Positions 34,402 through 45,605 of a stretch of DNA of 64,000 nucleotides are shown here, piece after piece. The translations under genes and the position numbers were made by a program. The DNA is from Apiosordaria backusii (Eukaryota; Ascomycota; Sordariomycetes; Sordariales; Lasiosphaeriaceae). Position 1 is the stretch's first letter, and each line of letters starts with the position of its first letter. The stretch lies in the NCBI GenBank assembly GCA_030549205.1, contig JAUKTV010000006.1:514501-578500 (forward strand). Reading direction: 5' to 3'. The notes beneath the pieces were generated by a model. That model did no database searches. It saw only the letters and a list, made by a program, of their open reading frames with translations, and was not told the DNA's origin.

Positions 34402-34812
34402 AGAGATCAGCAGCCTGTTTATTTCTTGCTTTTTTATGGAGTTCAAGCTTTGGCCGGGTAAAGACATCAAGACAACGAGCAGCAATGCGGCATCATTTTG
34501 GCATAAACAGGTGAACAATGGCATTGGTCTTCAGTTTTTTTTAGAGTTGTATTTTATTGTATCATTCTACTTTATGTCTATTTTGCACAGGTAGAGGTGC
34601 TCTCTTCAAAGCTGGCCTTTGAGCTGGGTGTTGCTTTTGAAACATAGAAACACGGTTAGACATAGGAGACGAAATTCAACACTGTCAAAATGTTAAGCTG
34701 AAGCGGATACTCGTGGAGAACCAAGATGACTATTTAATACAATGCTGAAGTATATAGCTGTCCCATGGTACCTACCTCCCAGAGGTAGAAAAGCAAGACA
34801 TCAAGCAACTCC
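34402..34812. other. intergenic, 411 bp, with small inverted repeat
   Basis: 3' flank of the HET gene and promoter of the 2EXR gene. A perfect 7-bp inverted repeat (CTACCTC, three-base spacer, GAGGTAG) lies at 34772-34788, about 25 bp before the ATG. Confidence 0.45.
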
Positions 34813-35979
34813 ATGATGGGCCCAAAGGCTGCTGCTCGTAGCGCGAGTGCCAACTCGAAGTCCACCGCTGTCATGCGGCCGGGCGCTCCCCGTCCGAAGA
34901 ACGATCCGCCTTTTAAGCCGGTAGAGCTCACATTTCCCTCCTTCCGCAAACTCCCCGCCGAAATACGCATGTTGATCTGGGAATATGCCCAGCCAACATT
35001 TCTTCATCTCCTCTACCCCCATCTCGATGCTGCCACACAGTGCAGCAGCCAGCCCCCCACTCTGCTATCTATGTTGCGCAGCCACAACAGAACCCTATAC
35101 TGGAAGTTATTGGAAGAAAACACCCGAAAGCTCATCGCCATCCCCCATTCAGAAAGCCATGCTCGTCAAAACTACAACCCGCGAGACCCGAGGTTACTTG
35201 CCTGTTTCGAATCCCATCAAGTCGCCATGAGGCAGCGACAAAAAGCGCAGCAGGAGCTCTCTGGCGGAAACGACTCATTCTCCTGGAAGCTAAGCCTCAA
35301 GGGCAAGTTCTCTCCGAGCTTGCCGCCCCAATTGGCAAACACTCAGCATTTCGGCAACTGGTACGACGACTTGCTCTACCTGGGGGGCAACTACGGCTGG
35401 GACAATCACGCGGCCCAAAAGATCCCATCATCGGCGTCCATCTTGTTCAGCATGGGTACCACGTTCATCGACAACCCGGGCATCAGGCGGCTCGCGGTGC
35501 GGACGATGGAGAAGGCGCTTAACAGTCTGGATATCGGCAAAGGGGGGAGCAGCGCGAAAAAAATGATGCTGGATACAGATGGGACGACAAAGATGTCGGC
35601 CAAGGACAGGCTGGGAGTCGCGCTACAGGAGTGGAAGGAGCCGGCGCTGCTGATGCTGGTGGTGGATATGCCGTTGTGCGGGCAGCCGCAGGTGATGAGA
35701 TGGCAATACAGGTTCGAGCTAGTGTGGGGTATGAGGGAGAAACTGAAACTGGACGGCGGGGGCAGCGGGTTTGTCGGGTATGAACAGGCGTGTGAATATT
35801 GTCGATGGTTCTACCAGACGAAATGCCCGGGACCGAAGAGGAAATCGGAAAGAGAAAAGAAGAAGGTGGACCGGGTCCGGGCGGTGTTAAAGGAGGTGTT
35901 GGATTTTCTGGGAAAGACTGATGTGATTGTCAAGGTTGTGGTTGATGTTAACAGGGGTTTTGGAGGAGGGAAGGAGTAG
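34813..35979 (+). CDS. 2EXR-domain protein
   Basis: A single-exon gene of 388 residues. Residues ~35-60 read LTFPSFRKLPAEIRMLIWEYAQP, the start of the 2EXR domain, an F-box-related module of unknown function that is heavily expanded in filamentous ascomycetes. There is a basic disordered N-terminus, a central region with SFSWKLSLKGKFSP, and a Lys-rich C-terminal helix (KRKSEREKKKVDRVRAVLKEVLDFL). A second ATG directly follows the first. The neighbouring HET gene on the same strand is a frequent companion type in accessory regions, but nothing shows that the two work together. Confidence 0.8.
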   Translation: MMGPKAAARSASANSKSTAVMRPGAPRPKNDPPFKPVELTFPSFRKLPAEIRMLIWEYAQPTFLHLLYPHLDAATQCSSQPPTLLSMLRSHNRTLYWKLLEENTRKLIAIPHSESHARQNYNPRDPRLLACFESHQVAMRQRQKAQQELSGGNDSFSWKLSLKGKFSPSLPPQLANTQHFGNWYDDLLYLGGNYGWDNHAAQKIPSSASILFSMGTTFIDNPGIRRLAVRTMEKALNSLDIGKGGSSAKKMMLDTDGTTKMSAKDRLGVALQEWKEPALLMLVVDMPLCGQPQVMRWQYRFELVWGMREKLKLDGGGSGFVGYEQACEYCRWFYQTKCPGPKRKSEREKKKVDRVRAVLKEVLDFLGKTDVIVKVVVDVNRGFGGGKE

Positions 35980-36290
35980 TGCACAATACACTTATATGTT
36001 ACTTATCGTGACTCTTTGCTAAGATACAGCCGCCCAGCACTGTCGTATGAGACAGGAGGCTATCCAACAAATGTTGACCCATGCCCCCTTCTTCCCTTAC
36101 ATGTTTGGTACCTAGGCAATCTGCAGAGTCCTTGATGCCAATTCTCTGCCTATCCTGTTCTGCTGTTCGATAGAAACACCCAAAAATCAGGTGAAACCAA
36201 ACTCGCGATCCAAACTGGCAGCTGAAGAGGCTGAGCCCAGCCTCTGCCTTGTATCAACGTTAGACACGAGATGACAACATAGGCGGTGTC
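35980..36290. other. convergent intergenic, 311 bp
   Basis: 3' flanks of the 2EXR gene and the SIM-motif gene. Nothing else is seen. Confidence 0.5.
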
Positions 36291-37375
36291 CTACTTCTTG
36301 GGCGGCCTAGCCATTGCATGCCCCCAGATCTCCTCCATGACATCAATCTTGTTGTCCTGAGCGGGCTTTTCGTTCCCCAAAGTAGGATCAGAACGATCAT
36401 TGTTTTGGCATCTGGGTTTGGCGCTGTTGGAACGAGCCGGAGCAGACCTGCAAACTATGGAGTTGTTAGCACAATGAAGTTTTTAGCTCAACATCGCATG
36501 GTACACCGGGAAAGCGAATAGAGGAAGCCTTACCCCGGCCAGACTTGACAGACTTGGGCACATGGTTGGACTTTTTCTGGGGTATAGTAATGAATGGCCA
36601 AGCCGGCCGGCTGACTTGATGGCTCGTACGACAAGAGGCTGATACAGAAACCACCTTTCTGGTGATCATGTAGGGGGCCACGGCGAGTCCTCGTGAGCCC
36701 AGAGCCATCCATCCTCGAGTGCCGGCCCAAAGTCTGTAGTAGATGAGAGCCGCCGTGGCGGGGTCAAAAGCCAGTTCAATGACGAGATCGCGGATCTGCC
36801 TATCATTAAGGCATGTCACCAGTCCCTCAAGATCCTGTATCTGGACCTGGGCCGTGTCGGAACCTGAAGGCTCATCGTCGTTTGTAAGATCAATCGTGAG
36901 CTCGCCTGTCAGATCGACCACAGGCTTCTCTGGACGCTTCATTGTACTCTCGTCTGTTAAGTCGATCATTTCTCTCGGAACCACATGATGCTTACCTGTC
37001 CAGTTGGTCAGTGGCTGCTTAGCCTTTCGAGAAGAATCCTGGTTGAAACCCACCTGATCAGGGGTGAGCGGCCCTTGTGGTTGAAATTGTTTTGCGGCCG
37101 TGATGCGCACCATGAGCTCACAGTCTGCACGAAGCTGGTCCAGGCTGATCCCAGCATTCCTTAGCATTTTCGTAATGACAACCTCCAGTAGGTACATCAA
37201 GCCTATGGGCCATGTTGATGATGATAGCGCGACACTGCTCGATCGACACTGCAGTAACGCATTGTTCCACGGTTACACCGCGATTCGAATTACTCGGCAT
37301 TGACGGCATAGGTGCATGTGATGGGGAATGTTTTTCTATGGACAGATCCGAAATGTGAGCACAAAGGTCTGACAT
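36291..37375 (-). CDS. novel protein with three SUMO-interaction-like motifs
   Basis: My model has exons 37375-37279, 37202-36534 and 36454-36291, with introns of 76 nt (GTGTAA donor, CATAG acceptor) and 79 nt (GTAAGG donor, GCTAAC branch, CATAG acceptor), giving about 309 residues. The third exon is well supported, since it reads cleanly to PPKK and a TAG. The first junction is less certain because an ATG at 37197 could also start the protein. I do not recognise the family. Residues ~111-143 hold three evenly spaced SIM-type cores followed by acidic residues: MIDLTDE, VVDLTGE and TIDLTNDDE. A helical segment (LMYLLEVVITKMLRNAG) precedes them, and a conserved-looking core (LVIELAFDPATAALIYYRLW) follows. 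SUMO binding is inferred from motif similarity only. Confidence 0.6.
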
Positions 37376-38677
37376 TTTCACAATAATTCAAGTAGAAGCC
37401 GCCAGGGGTATTGTATGAAGTCGAAGGTGGCGGTCGCCGTTGGGAACAAAAAAGGTCGAAAGAATTGAAGAAGTTGTTGAAGTTGGAACAAAACAGGTTG
37501 CGTAAACCGTTCCTGTGAGTAGCATGGAAATGAACGAAGGGGAAGAAGCAAGGTAGCCAGTAGAGGAAGTCATCTGGGTGAGTCTAAGTTAGGTTCAGTG
37601 TTCAAGCTCTATTGGCGCCATTCACACTTCAGTTTCTGGATGTCAAAGAAAAAGTAGCGGTACTTACCGAGAGCACCTCGAGTACCTAGCCTACTGTAAC
37701 TACCTAACCTAGTGAACTGGGTCGGGATCCTATCAGCTTGTTATGTGACATAGCATGGCAGCGATCCATTGTTTGGCCCACTTCAAATTACATCCCGACG
37801 CCACATGCTTTTTTTGGTTGATGTGGCTGAGTCGCCACTCACCAGGAACAGAGGAGGGACACTGGGCTGTCCAGTTTTACCTTACTTACCAAAGCGGGGG
37901 CCTACAGGTGTGGGCTTTGGCAGCCACTCTTCCTAAGCCACCAAAATACTGGCTTCTAATTAGCCCACTGGCCTAGGTGCCTTGGAAAAGATCAAAAGGG
38001 GGTCTTCCTACTGGGACTTAATTGCTCGAGGCCCAGGTAGGAAGTGAAAAAGAAGTGGTATTTTGGATGGACTTAGGATTCGAATATAGGTACTTGCATA
38101 TTACCTTTAATTTAAAAGAAACATTTACGATCTTATAATTAAGCTATTTACTATGGAAACTACGATAATATTCGTTCTTTCCGTCTTGCGGTTGATATGT
38201 GGGTTGCGGAAATACTGGCCTGTGGAATATCCGGGCGCCCACTGCAGATCAACTTTGCTCGCCAGGCCAACTTTGGAAGCCAGGCCCAAGTATGATAGCC
38301 CACACTTACAGTTTCCCGCTATGGTACTATTTGCTGATCTGTGAGAAATGCAGCTCTGTGGGCAGTATGCACATGAATGCTCTTACCACGTCAAGTCCCA
38401 GAGCTTGGGTCTCACTGGGTCGTTTACCCCGCTTCAATACACGACAAGTCTCACCAAACATCAACACGAAGTACCTTGATACCTCCGCTCGTTTTCTCTC
38501 CGAAACGACAAACAAGTAGCCAGATTGTTGCACGATGGTACCGCCAGGGAGAGCCAAAGCCTTTGTTTACTTTCATAAAAAGTGTTTATTAAATAGCTTA
38601 TACATGGGACCCGTTGGTATAAAAAGTAACCAATTCCATCAGTCCGTTTCATTAGGGGTAGAAAGTCATGAGAATTT
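37376..38677. other. intergenic, 1.3 kb, AT-rich patch
   Basis: Promoter of the SIM-motif gene and 3' flank of the MFS gene. It includes a cluster of ACCT/TACCTA elements around 37663-37712 and an AT-rich patch at about 38085-38160. No gene is recognised. Confidence 0.45.
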
Positions 38678-40685
38678 TTACCTGACCCTGCAAATGGCCA
38701 GCAAGTCGTGACGATGATAGAAGCTGCGGATTCGCTTGCCAAAGATGTCTGCAAAGCAAATCAGGTTAGCACAACTGGCAAATTCAGGGGTAGAAGAGTC
38801 AGGTAAAACTTACACAATGGGATACTGGACAGACAAACAACCAGTTGCACTGAGCCAATGATGTTGAACAGCGGAGTGGCCTTGGTTTGGTTGAGGACAA
38901 GCCACTGGAAGGCCTTGAGAGTCAGGCCGAAACTGAGCAAGTTCTTGAAGACAATCATGATAGTAAATCCTTCGATGGCCAGGTCACCTATCGCGAATGT
39001 TAGCAAGAGAGTTTCGGAGCGTGGTAGGGAGAAGAGAAGACAACATACGGTAAGCATCAACGATGTACAGTGAACTGGCCACGGCACCAATGACCATGCC
39101 GGCCACTTGGAAGCCAAAGAACATGAGCGGGATGGCAGGGTTGATGTCCCAGAGCAGGTCATCCGCAGTAGGCCCCCAACCGTACAGACCAATGCAACCA
39201 AAGATCATCATTGGAGCGATGAGAAGGAGGCGGAATTCTGGCTCATACGTGCCCTTGTTCCACTTAGTCATTAAACGGGCACTCCAGTCAGACAAAAGTC
39301 CAGCGATGAGGAAGCCGACGATAGCACCAACGAACGCCGCTGTGTATGCATATCCCGTTTCGACCTCTCCCCACCAGAGAGGAGGGCCGATGAAGAACTG
39401 CGCAAGAATAACACCGATGAAGACCGTCCAGCCAATCATCAACCCCTGAATCAAGCATGCCCAGAAAAAGGCAGGGTGGAAAAACAGAACAATTGGTCGT
39501 AGCATCAGCTTGACAAAGTTCTCATCAGCTTTGCGGCCGTTGAACAAGGCAAGAGACTCCTTGAATGTTGCCTTGGGCGGGGGAGCCACTGCCGCTCGGG
39601 TCGCTGGGGCTGGAGCTGGAGCTGCCGTCGATGAAGCCGCTGTTGCTGGAGGCGCCGAAGAGATGGGCACGTCACTGAGTGCTGTTTGCATTTGGTTTGT
39701 ATCATCGCCAACCAATGTATCAGGGGTAGACGGAGCGTTCCTTATGTTCGTTTTCTCAGACTCTTCCGGCGTATTGGTGTCCAGTGTGTTGGTGAACAAT
39801 TGCCGGGTACCCGGGCTGTCTGACGACAGCATATCAGTGTTGAGAGACTGATCTCGACGATAGGCAGTCTCTGGGCAAAAGAAGTAAACGGCGGGCAAGC
39901 ACAAGCCGCAGAAGATGGCGACAAAGTAAAAGGTCCACTGCCATCCAAGGTCATGGGTGATTTTGCCGACCACGATGGGAGTGAAAAAAGCACCACCAAA
40001 GACGGCCAAGTTGGTGAAGGCCATACGAATACCGCGTTGGTGCACGCAGTACAGATCTCCCACAGCAACATTGACGAGCGACTCGAATGGCGCCGTGGCT
40101 ACGCCCTGGAACACCCTGGAAGCAACCATGCTAGCATAGTTGTGTCGTGATGCGCCTCCCCAGGCAGAAGTGATGACCAACAGAATGGTCCCGCCCACGA
40201 AGAGATGGCGTTTTCCCCAAAGGCGGCCCGAGGGAACGAAGAAAAAGGCAGCGATTCCAACTCCAAAAAGATACCATCCTGTCAGTTCAGCAACCTTGGC
40301 AAAGCGGACCGAGAAATCTTCAGTTAGGGTCAGCGTGTTGGCGGCGAGAATAGGACCCAGGCACGTCGCAAAGATGGCCGTCACCGAGAGGGTGAAGGTG
40401 ATGAGATCGCGCTTCCATAACGGCCAGTTCAAAGGGTCGTTCGGGTCATCTGATGGTTGAGGGACGAGGATGATGGGCACCGGTCCGCTGGTATCGCACT
40501 TGAGGCCCTCCGCTCCATCGGCAGAAAACTGCGGTCGTTCAGGATCGTCAAAGTATCTGGTTGTGCCTGCGAGCGTGAGAAAGAGGTGTTGTTAGCTGCG
40601 ATGGCCCAAGTCGTATTCCAAGAAATAGGTATCATGTACCGGGCACATGTTCCATAACCCGATCTTCCAGCACTCCCAACCCCAT
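38678..40685 (-). CDS. MFS transporter (12-helix type)
   Basis: Four exons, 40685-40640, 40566-39049, 38987-38814 and 38748-38678, all phase-compatible, give 602 residues. Exon 1 encodes the characteristic start MGLGVLEDRVMEHVPG, continued by TTRYFDDPERPQ, a hallmark of a group of fungal major-facilitator transporters. DPNDPLNWPLWKRD precedes helix 1. The family motif PSGRLWGKR between helices 2 and 3 and RVFQGVATAPFESL support a drug:H+ antiporter-type (DHA1) fold. The loop between the two halves is long and Ala/Pro-rich (TAAPAPAPATRAA), and the last exons encode the final helices and a basic tail (FGKRIRSFYHRHD). It acts at a membrane; the substrate is unknown. The main open frame misses both the first exon and the last two. 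Confidence 0.92.
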
Positions 40686-42400
40686 CTTGTCGTCACCGTC
40701 GTGTCGGGTGTTTTGAATAGTAGGATAGATCAGGCGAAAAGCATTGTACAATACAGGACGGAGGTTGGTTCGAGGAAAAGCTTGGTCGGTGGATCTTTAG
40801 GGACTCGTCGTCGTTAAAGCGCAAAGAAAGACTTCTCCTGTCGGCGCCGCAATCAAGCCCGTTTGCACCAGTCACGGCTCACAACCTATCCATTGTTGGC
40901 AGCGCGGCTCAGCACTTGCGCAGCGATCGGTCGCCCATTCCGTTTCTGGGTTGTTCTTTTTTGTGCCAAGCATCAGCCCCGACAGGGATCCGAGCTCCAT
41001 GTTCTTGCAGTCTCTCCCGTCTGGCCAATGAGTACTCTCAGGCATCACAAGAAGTCTCAGCGGCGGGGAGCCACCAATCTCGAAATCGACATCTCGGGCG
41101 CGGGGTTGGACGAGAGCCCGACGATCTTCCACGAGTCGATGAATCGCACCGAAAGCGCGCAGATTCACCCTTTCACCACACCAGTCTCTGTGCTTGTGGG
41201 ACTGGTTCAAGGCCAGATTGGCAGGGTCAGAAGGGCGGTCTGTGGCGCGGTCGAATGTTTGCTGAGATGGATATCGACTGGCCACGATGTTTCTCTGTTT
41301 GCCAATCGTTGGCTCTTAGCAGAGACACTACGAACATGTGTTGATGGACCCCTGAAGCCATTCCCCTGACTGACGAGTCTGGAATGTGTCAACAGAGGAG
41401 TGAGAGGTTTCTGTCAGATGGACGGCTTGGACGCTTTTGATGCTCAGACAGGAGTGGAAGAGGCCTCAGAAGTGACAACTGACAAAGCGCAAACTTAGTT
41501 CAATATGTATTTCGATCTTCGTGCAGATCGTTGCGGTCTGTTCCAACAGCTTGTCGTAAGGGCCGCTAACTCCACCTGACAGGCCGCGGTTGCCAGTATG
41601 GAAATGAATTGAGTTTGGTCATCCGTTCGCATCCAACGGTCCCAGCTTGTACAGTACAAACCTAAAGGCCGTTGGCAGCTATAGCTGTTCGCGATGAGAG
41701 AAGAATTCGCAGTTCACTCCAGAACCACGTGAAGACTGGTGTAAGTCGAGTCTTGGTTATGCAGCGGAACAGGGGGCACGGAAGCAACCGCATCGAAGCA
41801 CGCCAAACTGCATGGAAGACATCCACTCAGAAGCGAGCTGTTGTTCGCATCCCAACCAGGTTGACGGGGCGCGTCATATGTTACACGTTGTATGCACCTC
41901 TTGGACACAGACAGAATATGCCTAGGAGTCATTAATAATAAGAGACATCATGAAGCAGACGACACCTGCGTGATAGATATCTCATACCGCATCGAGCTGT
42001 GTGTTTGGTTGTTCAGCCCCAGTCAGTCCTCCAGGTCACTGATGGCTGTTTGCAGACGAAAGTTAGTTCGCCGTGAAATTGCAGGAGCCACCGCTGGGGA
42101 TTCGCTGGGGATTTGGCCACCCTTGTCTCGGAGAAGAGCTGCCATTGGCCTCCTCCCCTTCCAAGAAAGGCGGCCAAGAACCTCAATCCCGGGTGAATCT
42201 GCGACCAAATCCAGTGGGTGTTATTTAATGAACCACGGCGAGACTACCACAGCTTCCCTTTCCTTCTCCTATCCTGATCCTGTATCTTGCATCTCGCAGT
42301 TCTTCCTGTCCTTCGTTTTGCCCTTCGCCTTTAGCCTACACAGCAATCATCACTTCGCGGTACCCTACGCTAATCATCCTCTAATATCCATACCATCACC
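40686..42400. other. divergent intergenic, 1.7 kb
   Basis: Shared upstream region of the MFS gene (minus) and the CFEM gene (plus). A TTATTTAATG element near 42220 could be a TATA-like site for the CFEM gene, with a C/T-rich leader before its ATG. The longest frames here (for example 40863-41369) lack protein-like features. Confidence 0.45.
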
Positions 42401-43107
42401 ATGAAGTACTCTGCCGCTCTTGTCTCCCTGGCTCTCGCCACCAGCGTCGCTGCTCAGGGCTTGGCTGATCTTCCCGAATGCGCTGTATGTCGAAATGCTT
42501 CCAGCTGTTCTTGGAGGCATGGTAACTGACAGAAAGCTTCCTCAACAGCGTGACTGTGCCACCCAGTACCTCCGTGGTGGGATTGGCAACTGTGGTAGCG
42601 ACCCCGAGTGCATCTGCAAGAACAGCGCGTTCCTCGACAGCATCGCCTGCTGCCTCGTCGGCGTCTGCAATGAAGCTGACCAGAAGAGGGCCGTGTCTGT
42701 TGCCGCGACGGTATGTCTGGCCATAAGGGCTAGCTTCTTCTCAAGGACCAGATGGCTGACTGTTTTCGACACAATAGCTCTGCAAGGCCTTCGGCGTCAA
42801 CGATCTCCCCACCGCTGTTGTCTGCGGTACTCTCAGCCCCTCCGCCACCACCCCCGTCAAGACCTCGACTCCTGCCGCTACCGGTGGTGCCAACACTTCC
42901 ACTCCCGTGACCACCCCTACTGGCACCGCCGACTCCACCGAGACTGACGCCCCTGAGGAGTCTTCCTCCACGACCGCCACCGGCGCCGATGCTCAGGATG
43001 CTTCCACTACCAGCACCAGCACAAGCACCAACTTCGGCCCCCGCCCCACTGTTGCCGCCGGCTTGGGTGCCATTGGTGGCCTTGCGGTTGCCTTTGCCCT
43101 TCTCTAA
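42401..43107 (+). CDS. CFEM-domain GPI-type cell-surface protein
   Basis: Exons 42401-42484, 42549-42710 and 42778-43107, with introns of 64 and 67 nt and GTATGT donors, give 191 residues. Residues 1-19 form a signal peptide (KYSAALVSLALATSVAAQ). The CFEM domain follows, with its cysteine pattern LPEC, RDC, GNC, PECIC, ACC, GVC and LC. Each intron falls between cysteine-bearing blocks. The rest is a Ser/Thr/Pro-rich region likely to be O-glycosylated. It ends in a hydrophobic C-terminus (TVAAGLGAIGGLAVAFALL) preceded by small residues, fitting a GPI-anchor signal. CFEM proteins act in the fungal wall or membrane, in haem or iron capture, adhesion or host interaction; which applies here is not visible. 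Confidence 0.92.
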
Positions 43108-43867
43108 GCTTGAACACATGGGAGGAATGTAAAACTCGGCATTGCTTGGAGGATGACCTAGGGTTACCAGAGCGGAGTGATGAAGGTTGGCTGAAAAAGG
43201 AGCCCGGGAGATGAGGGACGGCGTTGTATGATGATTTTGCGGTTGTTGACAATACCCAATTTGACTAATTTACTTTTCTTGGCTTGCTGTAGCCGCACGC
43301 GCAATGTAACCAGTACGGTGGAGAGGACCGGCGCGAGGAACGTCTTTGTGTTAGCGTTTCCGTTGTGGCAGCATGGGGCGAAACGGTAGCTCCCGTGACG
43401 TTGAGGCTCGCTCGTGGCTTGACATGTGTATACCAACTCGAGCATGTTTATATATCACTCGTCCAATTGGAGGGTTTTGAAAGCAATTCTGACCACGCCT
43501 TCACCTTTGAACCAGACAATCATGGTGACTTCCAAACACAAAACTCCTGGTATTATCATTAATCATGCCCCAAAACTTCAAGTCATGAATCTATACCCCG
43601 CTACCAAAACCACAAGTTTCTATCCTTTCCACGCTCGCCACGCTATACCATGAGTAGCAGCATACCAATAATTACTTGTCCTAGCCATGCATGCTGCAAA
43701 GCAAAAAAAACGAAACCATATCTTTCTGACAGTGAAAGCCCGGGTATCATCTCATCTCCCAGCCCCGAATTCCCAATGCCATTTTGTGCCATATATAAAA
43801 CGCCCAGTTCCATCATAAAAAAAAACAACAACAATGTTCGCAACCGAACCTGTCTCCATCTTCCTCA
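43108..43867. other. convergent intergenic, 760 bp
   Basis: Between the ends of the CFEM gene and the PCI-like gene. It contains an A-run near 43818-43826. No gene is seen. Confidence 0.45.
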
Positions 43868-44941
43868 TCATCCCCTCCCAACCCTCCGTATCACCACCTT
43901 CTCCCCCGCCTCCCCACCCAGCTCCCACCCAACCCCGTACTTGGTCCTCAACCCGTCCCAGCTCTCCTCCATCTGCCCCTCGAGAAACTCCCTCGGCAAG
44001 CTCAAATACGCCCTCCCCATCGCCATCAGCGTCCGCCTCTTGACCTCCCCCTCCGCAAACTCCATAATCTTGACCCTGTACCCGTCCACCCCCCTCTTCA
44101 CCCTCCTCCACAAGACGTAGTTGTCCCCGACCAACGCCTTGAGCACCCCATCCACCTTTTTGTCATTGAGTTTGTACTCCCTCCGCAGCTTGAACGCCCC
44201 GGCCAGATCTTGTCTGCGGCAGGCGGTGTCGAGAACGAGGTAGGAGACGCACTCGGCGAGCTCGACAGAGGTTAAGCTGCAGAATGGGTGGACTGATCGG
44301 AGGAGGTAGAGGAGGGCGGGGTAGTACGACTCGAAGGATTTGGCGAGGATGCCGAGCCGGATGGCGAAGAGGTAGACTTGGACTGTGAAGGGGTCTCGGC
44401 GCTGGGTGGCTACCAGTGCCTCGCGGAGTTTGCGGAGGGCGGAGAGGATGGAGGGGAGGGAGCCGGACTGGTCTTGGGGATTGTGGTTTTCTTTGTCGGC
44501 GGCAGCGGCGGCGGTGGTGATGAGGGAGATGTCGGGGAAGCTGCCGGTTGCGAGGGAGTTGGGGGTTGGGAGGGGTAATGGGGTTGGGGGCACGGAGGTC
44601 AAAGGGGATGGGGGGATGGAGATAATGGGGGAGCTGGAAGATGAGGGGGTATTGTTGTTGTTTGGGTCGGCAACGGAGAGGCGGGCAAATTGTTTTTGGA
44701 GGTTGTCCTTGTCGCCGGCGTCGGTGCAGAAGGCGAGGTAGCGTTCTGCTATTTTGGAGTAGTAAGACTCTTGGACTTTGGGAGACAACAGTCTCTTTTC
44801 GCCCTTGGAGGGGAGGCCATATTCCGAGAGGGGATCGAGTTCGACTGGTTTTAAACGGGAGTAGTGGCCGCCACTGCCATGGTGGTGACTGGTGTGGCCG
44901 TAGCTGTGGCCTGAAGAGGCTCTGCCGGATTTCCTCTGCAT
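43868..44941 (-). CDS. conserved helical protein, possible CSN8/PSMD8/EIF3K (PCI-like) fold
   Basis: A single-exon gene of 357 residues. The N-terminus is His/Gly/Ser-rich and disordered, then come SPKVQESYYSKIAERYLAFC, a helix, and a Pro/Ser linker. The C-terminal ~190 residues are helical: LRKLREALVATQRRDPFTVQVYLFAIRLG, SYYPALLYLLRSVHP, ECVSYLVLDTACRRQDLAGAFKLRREY, then a winged-helix-like region ending in RRTLMAMGRAYLSLPREFL. This order resembles the CSN8/PSMD8/EIF3K or SAC3-type PCI modules that act as subunits of large complexes. That assignment is from pattern only. Its start lies 665 bp from the divergent SDR gene. Confidence 0.65.
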   Translation of the reverse strand: MQRKSGRASSGHSYGHTSHHHGSGGHYSRLKPVELDPLSEYGLPSKGEKRLLSPKVQESYYSKIAERYLAFCTDAGDKDNLQKQFARLSVADPNNNNTPSSSSSPIISIPPSPLTSVPPTPLPLPTPNSLATGSFPDISLITTAAAAADKENHNPQDQSGSLPSILSALRKLREALVATQRRDPFTVQVYLFAIRLGILAKSFESYYPALLYLLRSVHPFCSLTSVELAECVSYLVLDTACRRQDLAGAFKLRREYKLNDKKVDGVLKALVGDNYVLWRRVKRGVDGYRVKIMEFAEGEVKRRTLMAMGRAYLSLPREFLEGQMEESWDGLRTKYGVGWELGGEAGEKVVIRRVGRG

Positions 44942-45605
44942 ATTAATCCTTGTGAGTTTTCTATCGGACGACGTTGGGGGAGGCGTCTTCTATGCATATG
45001 TTCAGTATCAAATCTATCAAGGTTCAAACGATGTCGACGTCAACGGTGGGACCTGGGTTGAAGTGTGGATTGTTTGGCTTTCCTCCACCCCTGCCCGCAA
45101 GCTGTCCCGCAGGGCTGGAATGCGGGGTTAGCGCAGTCTTTATCTAATCGACGCTCCCCTGAATGAAAACATCAAGATGACCTCAGGAGGGCAATTAGGT
45201 TTGCAATTCTTATTCGAACGGTTTTCATGTTGAACTAACCTTGGACGTGTTAGTGAGGTGCACTTGGATGTCTTCACAGACATAACGGTTACCCCTAAGA
45301 GCATGGAAAAAGAACAGGCCCAAACTAACCTAACCCAAGATGAGGTGGTGATGCGCGGGGTTTGGGGTAGCTGCAGCACCCGTCCTCGAATCTGGGGTAA
45401 TGCCTCGGCATCCTCTCTGTTCGGACTCGTTCCCCGTGCGGAGAGCTGTGTTTTGACCAAGATTCACATCACACCAGCTCCCACCCTGAGCTGTAGCTGT
45501 ACAAGTATATATACTGGGACTAATATAAACCCTTTACCTTTCCACAATCCACTACAACCCAGTTATCCATAGACTCTTGTACTATCAACCTGTATCCATA
45601 GCACC
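44942..45605. other. bidirectional promoter region, 664 bp
   Basis: Separates the divergent PCI-like and SDR genes. It holds the TATA element at 45505-45514. No gene is seen. Confidence 0.5.
45505..45514 (+). promoter_or_regulatory. TATA-like element before the SDR gene
   Basis: The self-complementary sequence GTATATATAC lies about 92 bp upstream of the SDR start codon, and TAATATAAAC follows 17 bp later. This position and sequence fit a core promoter TATA box. Confidence 0.45.

Noticed and set aside
40863..41369. 168-codon plus frame upstream of the CFEM gene
   Set aside because: No protein-like features; its best start is not in good context and the opposite strand is equally open.
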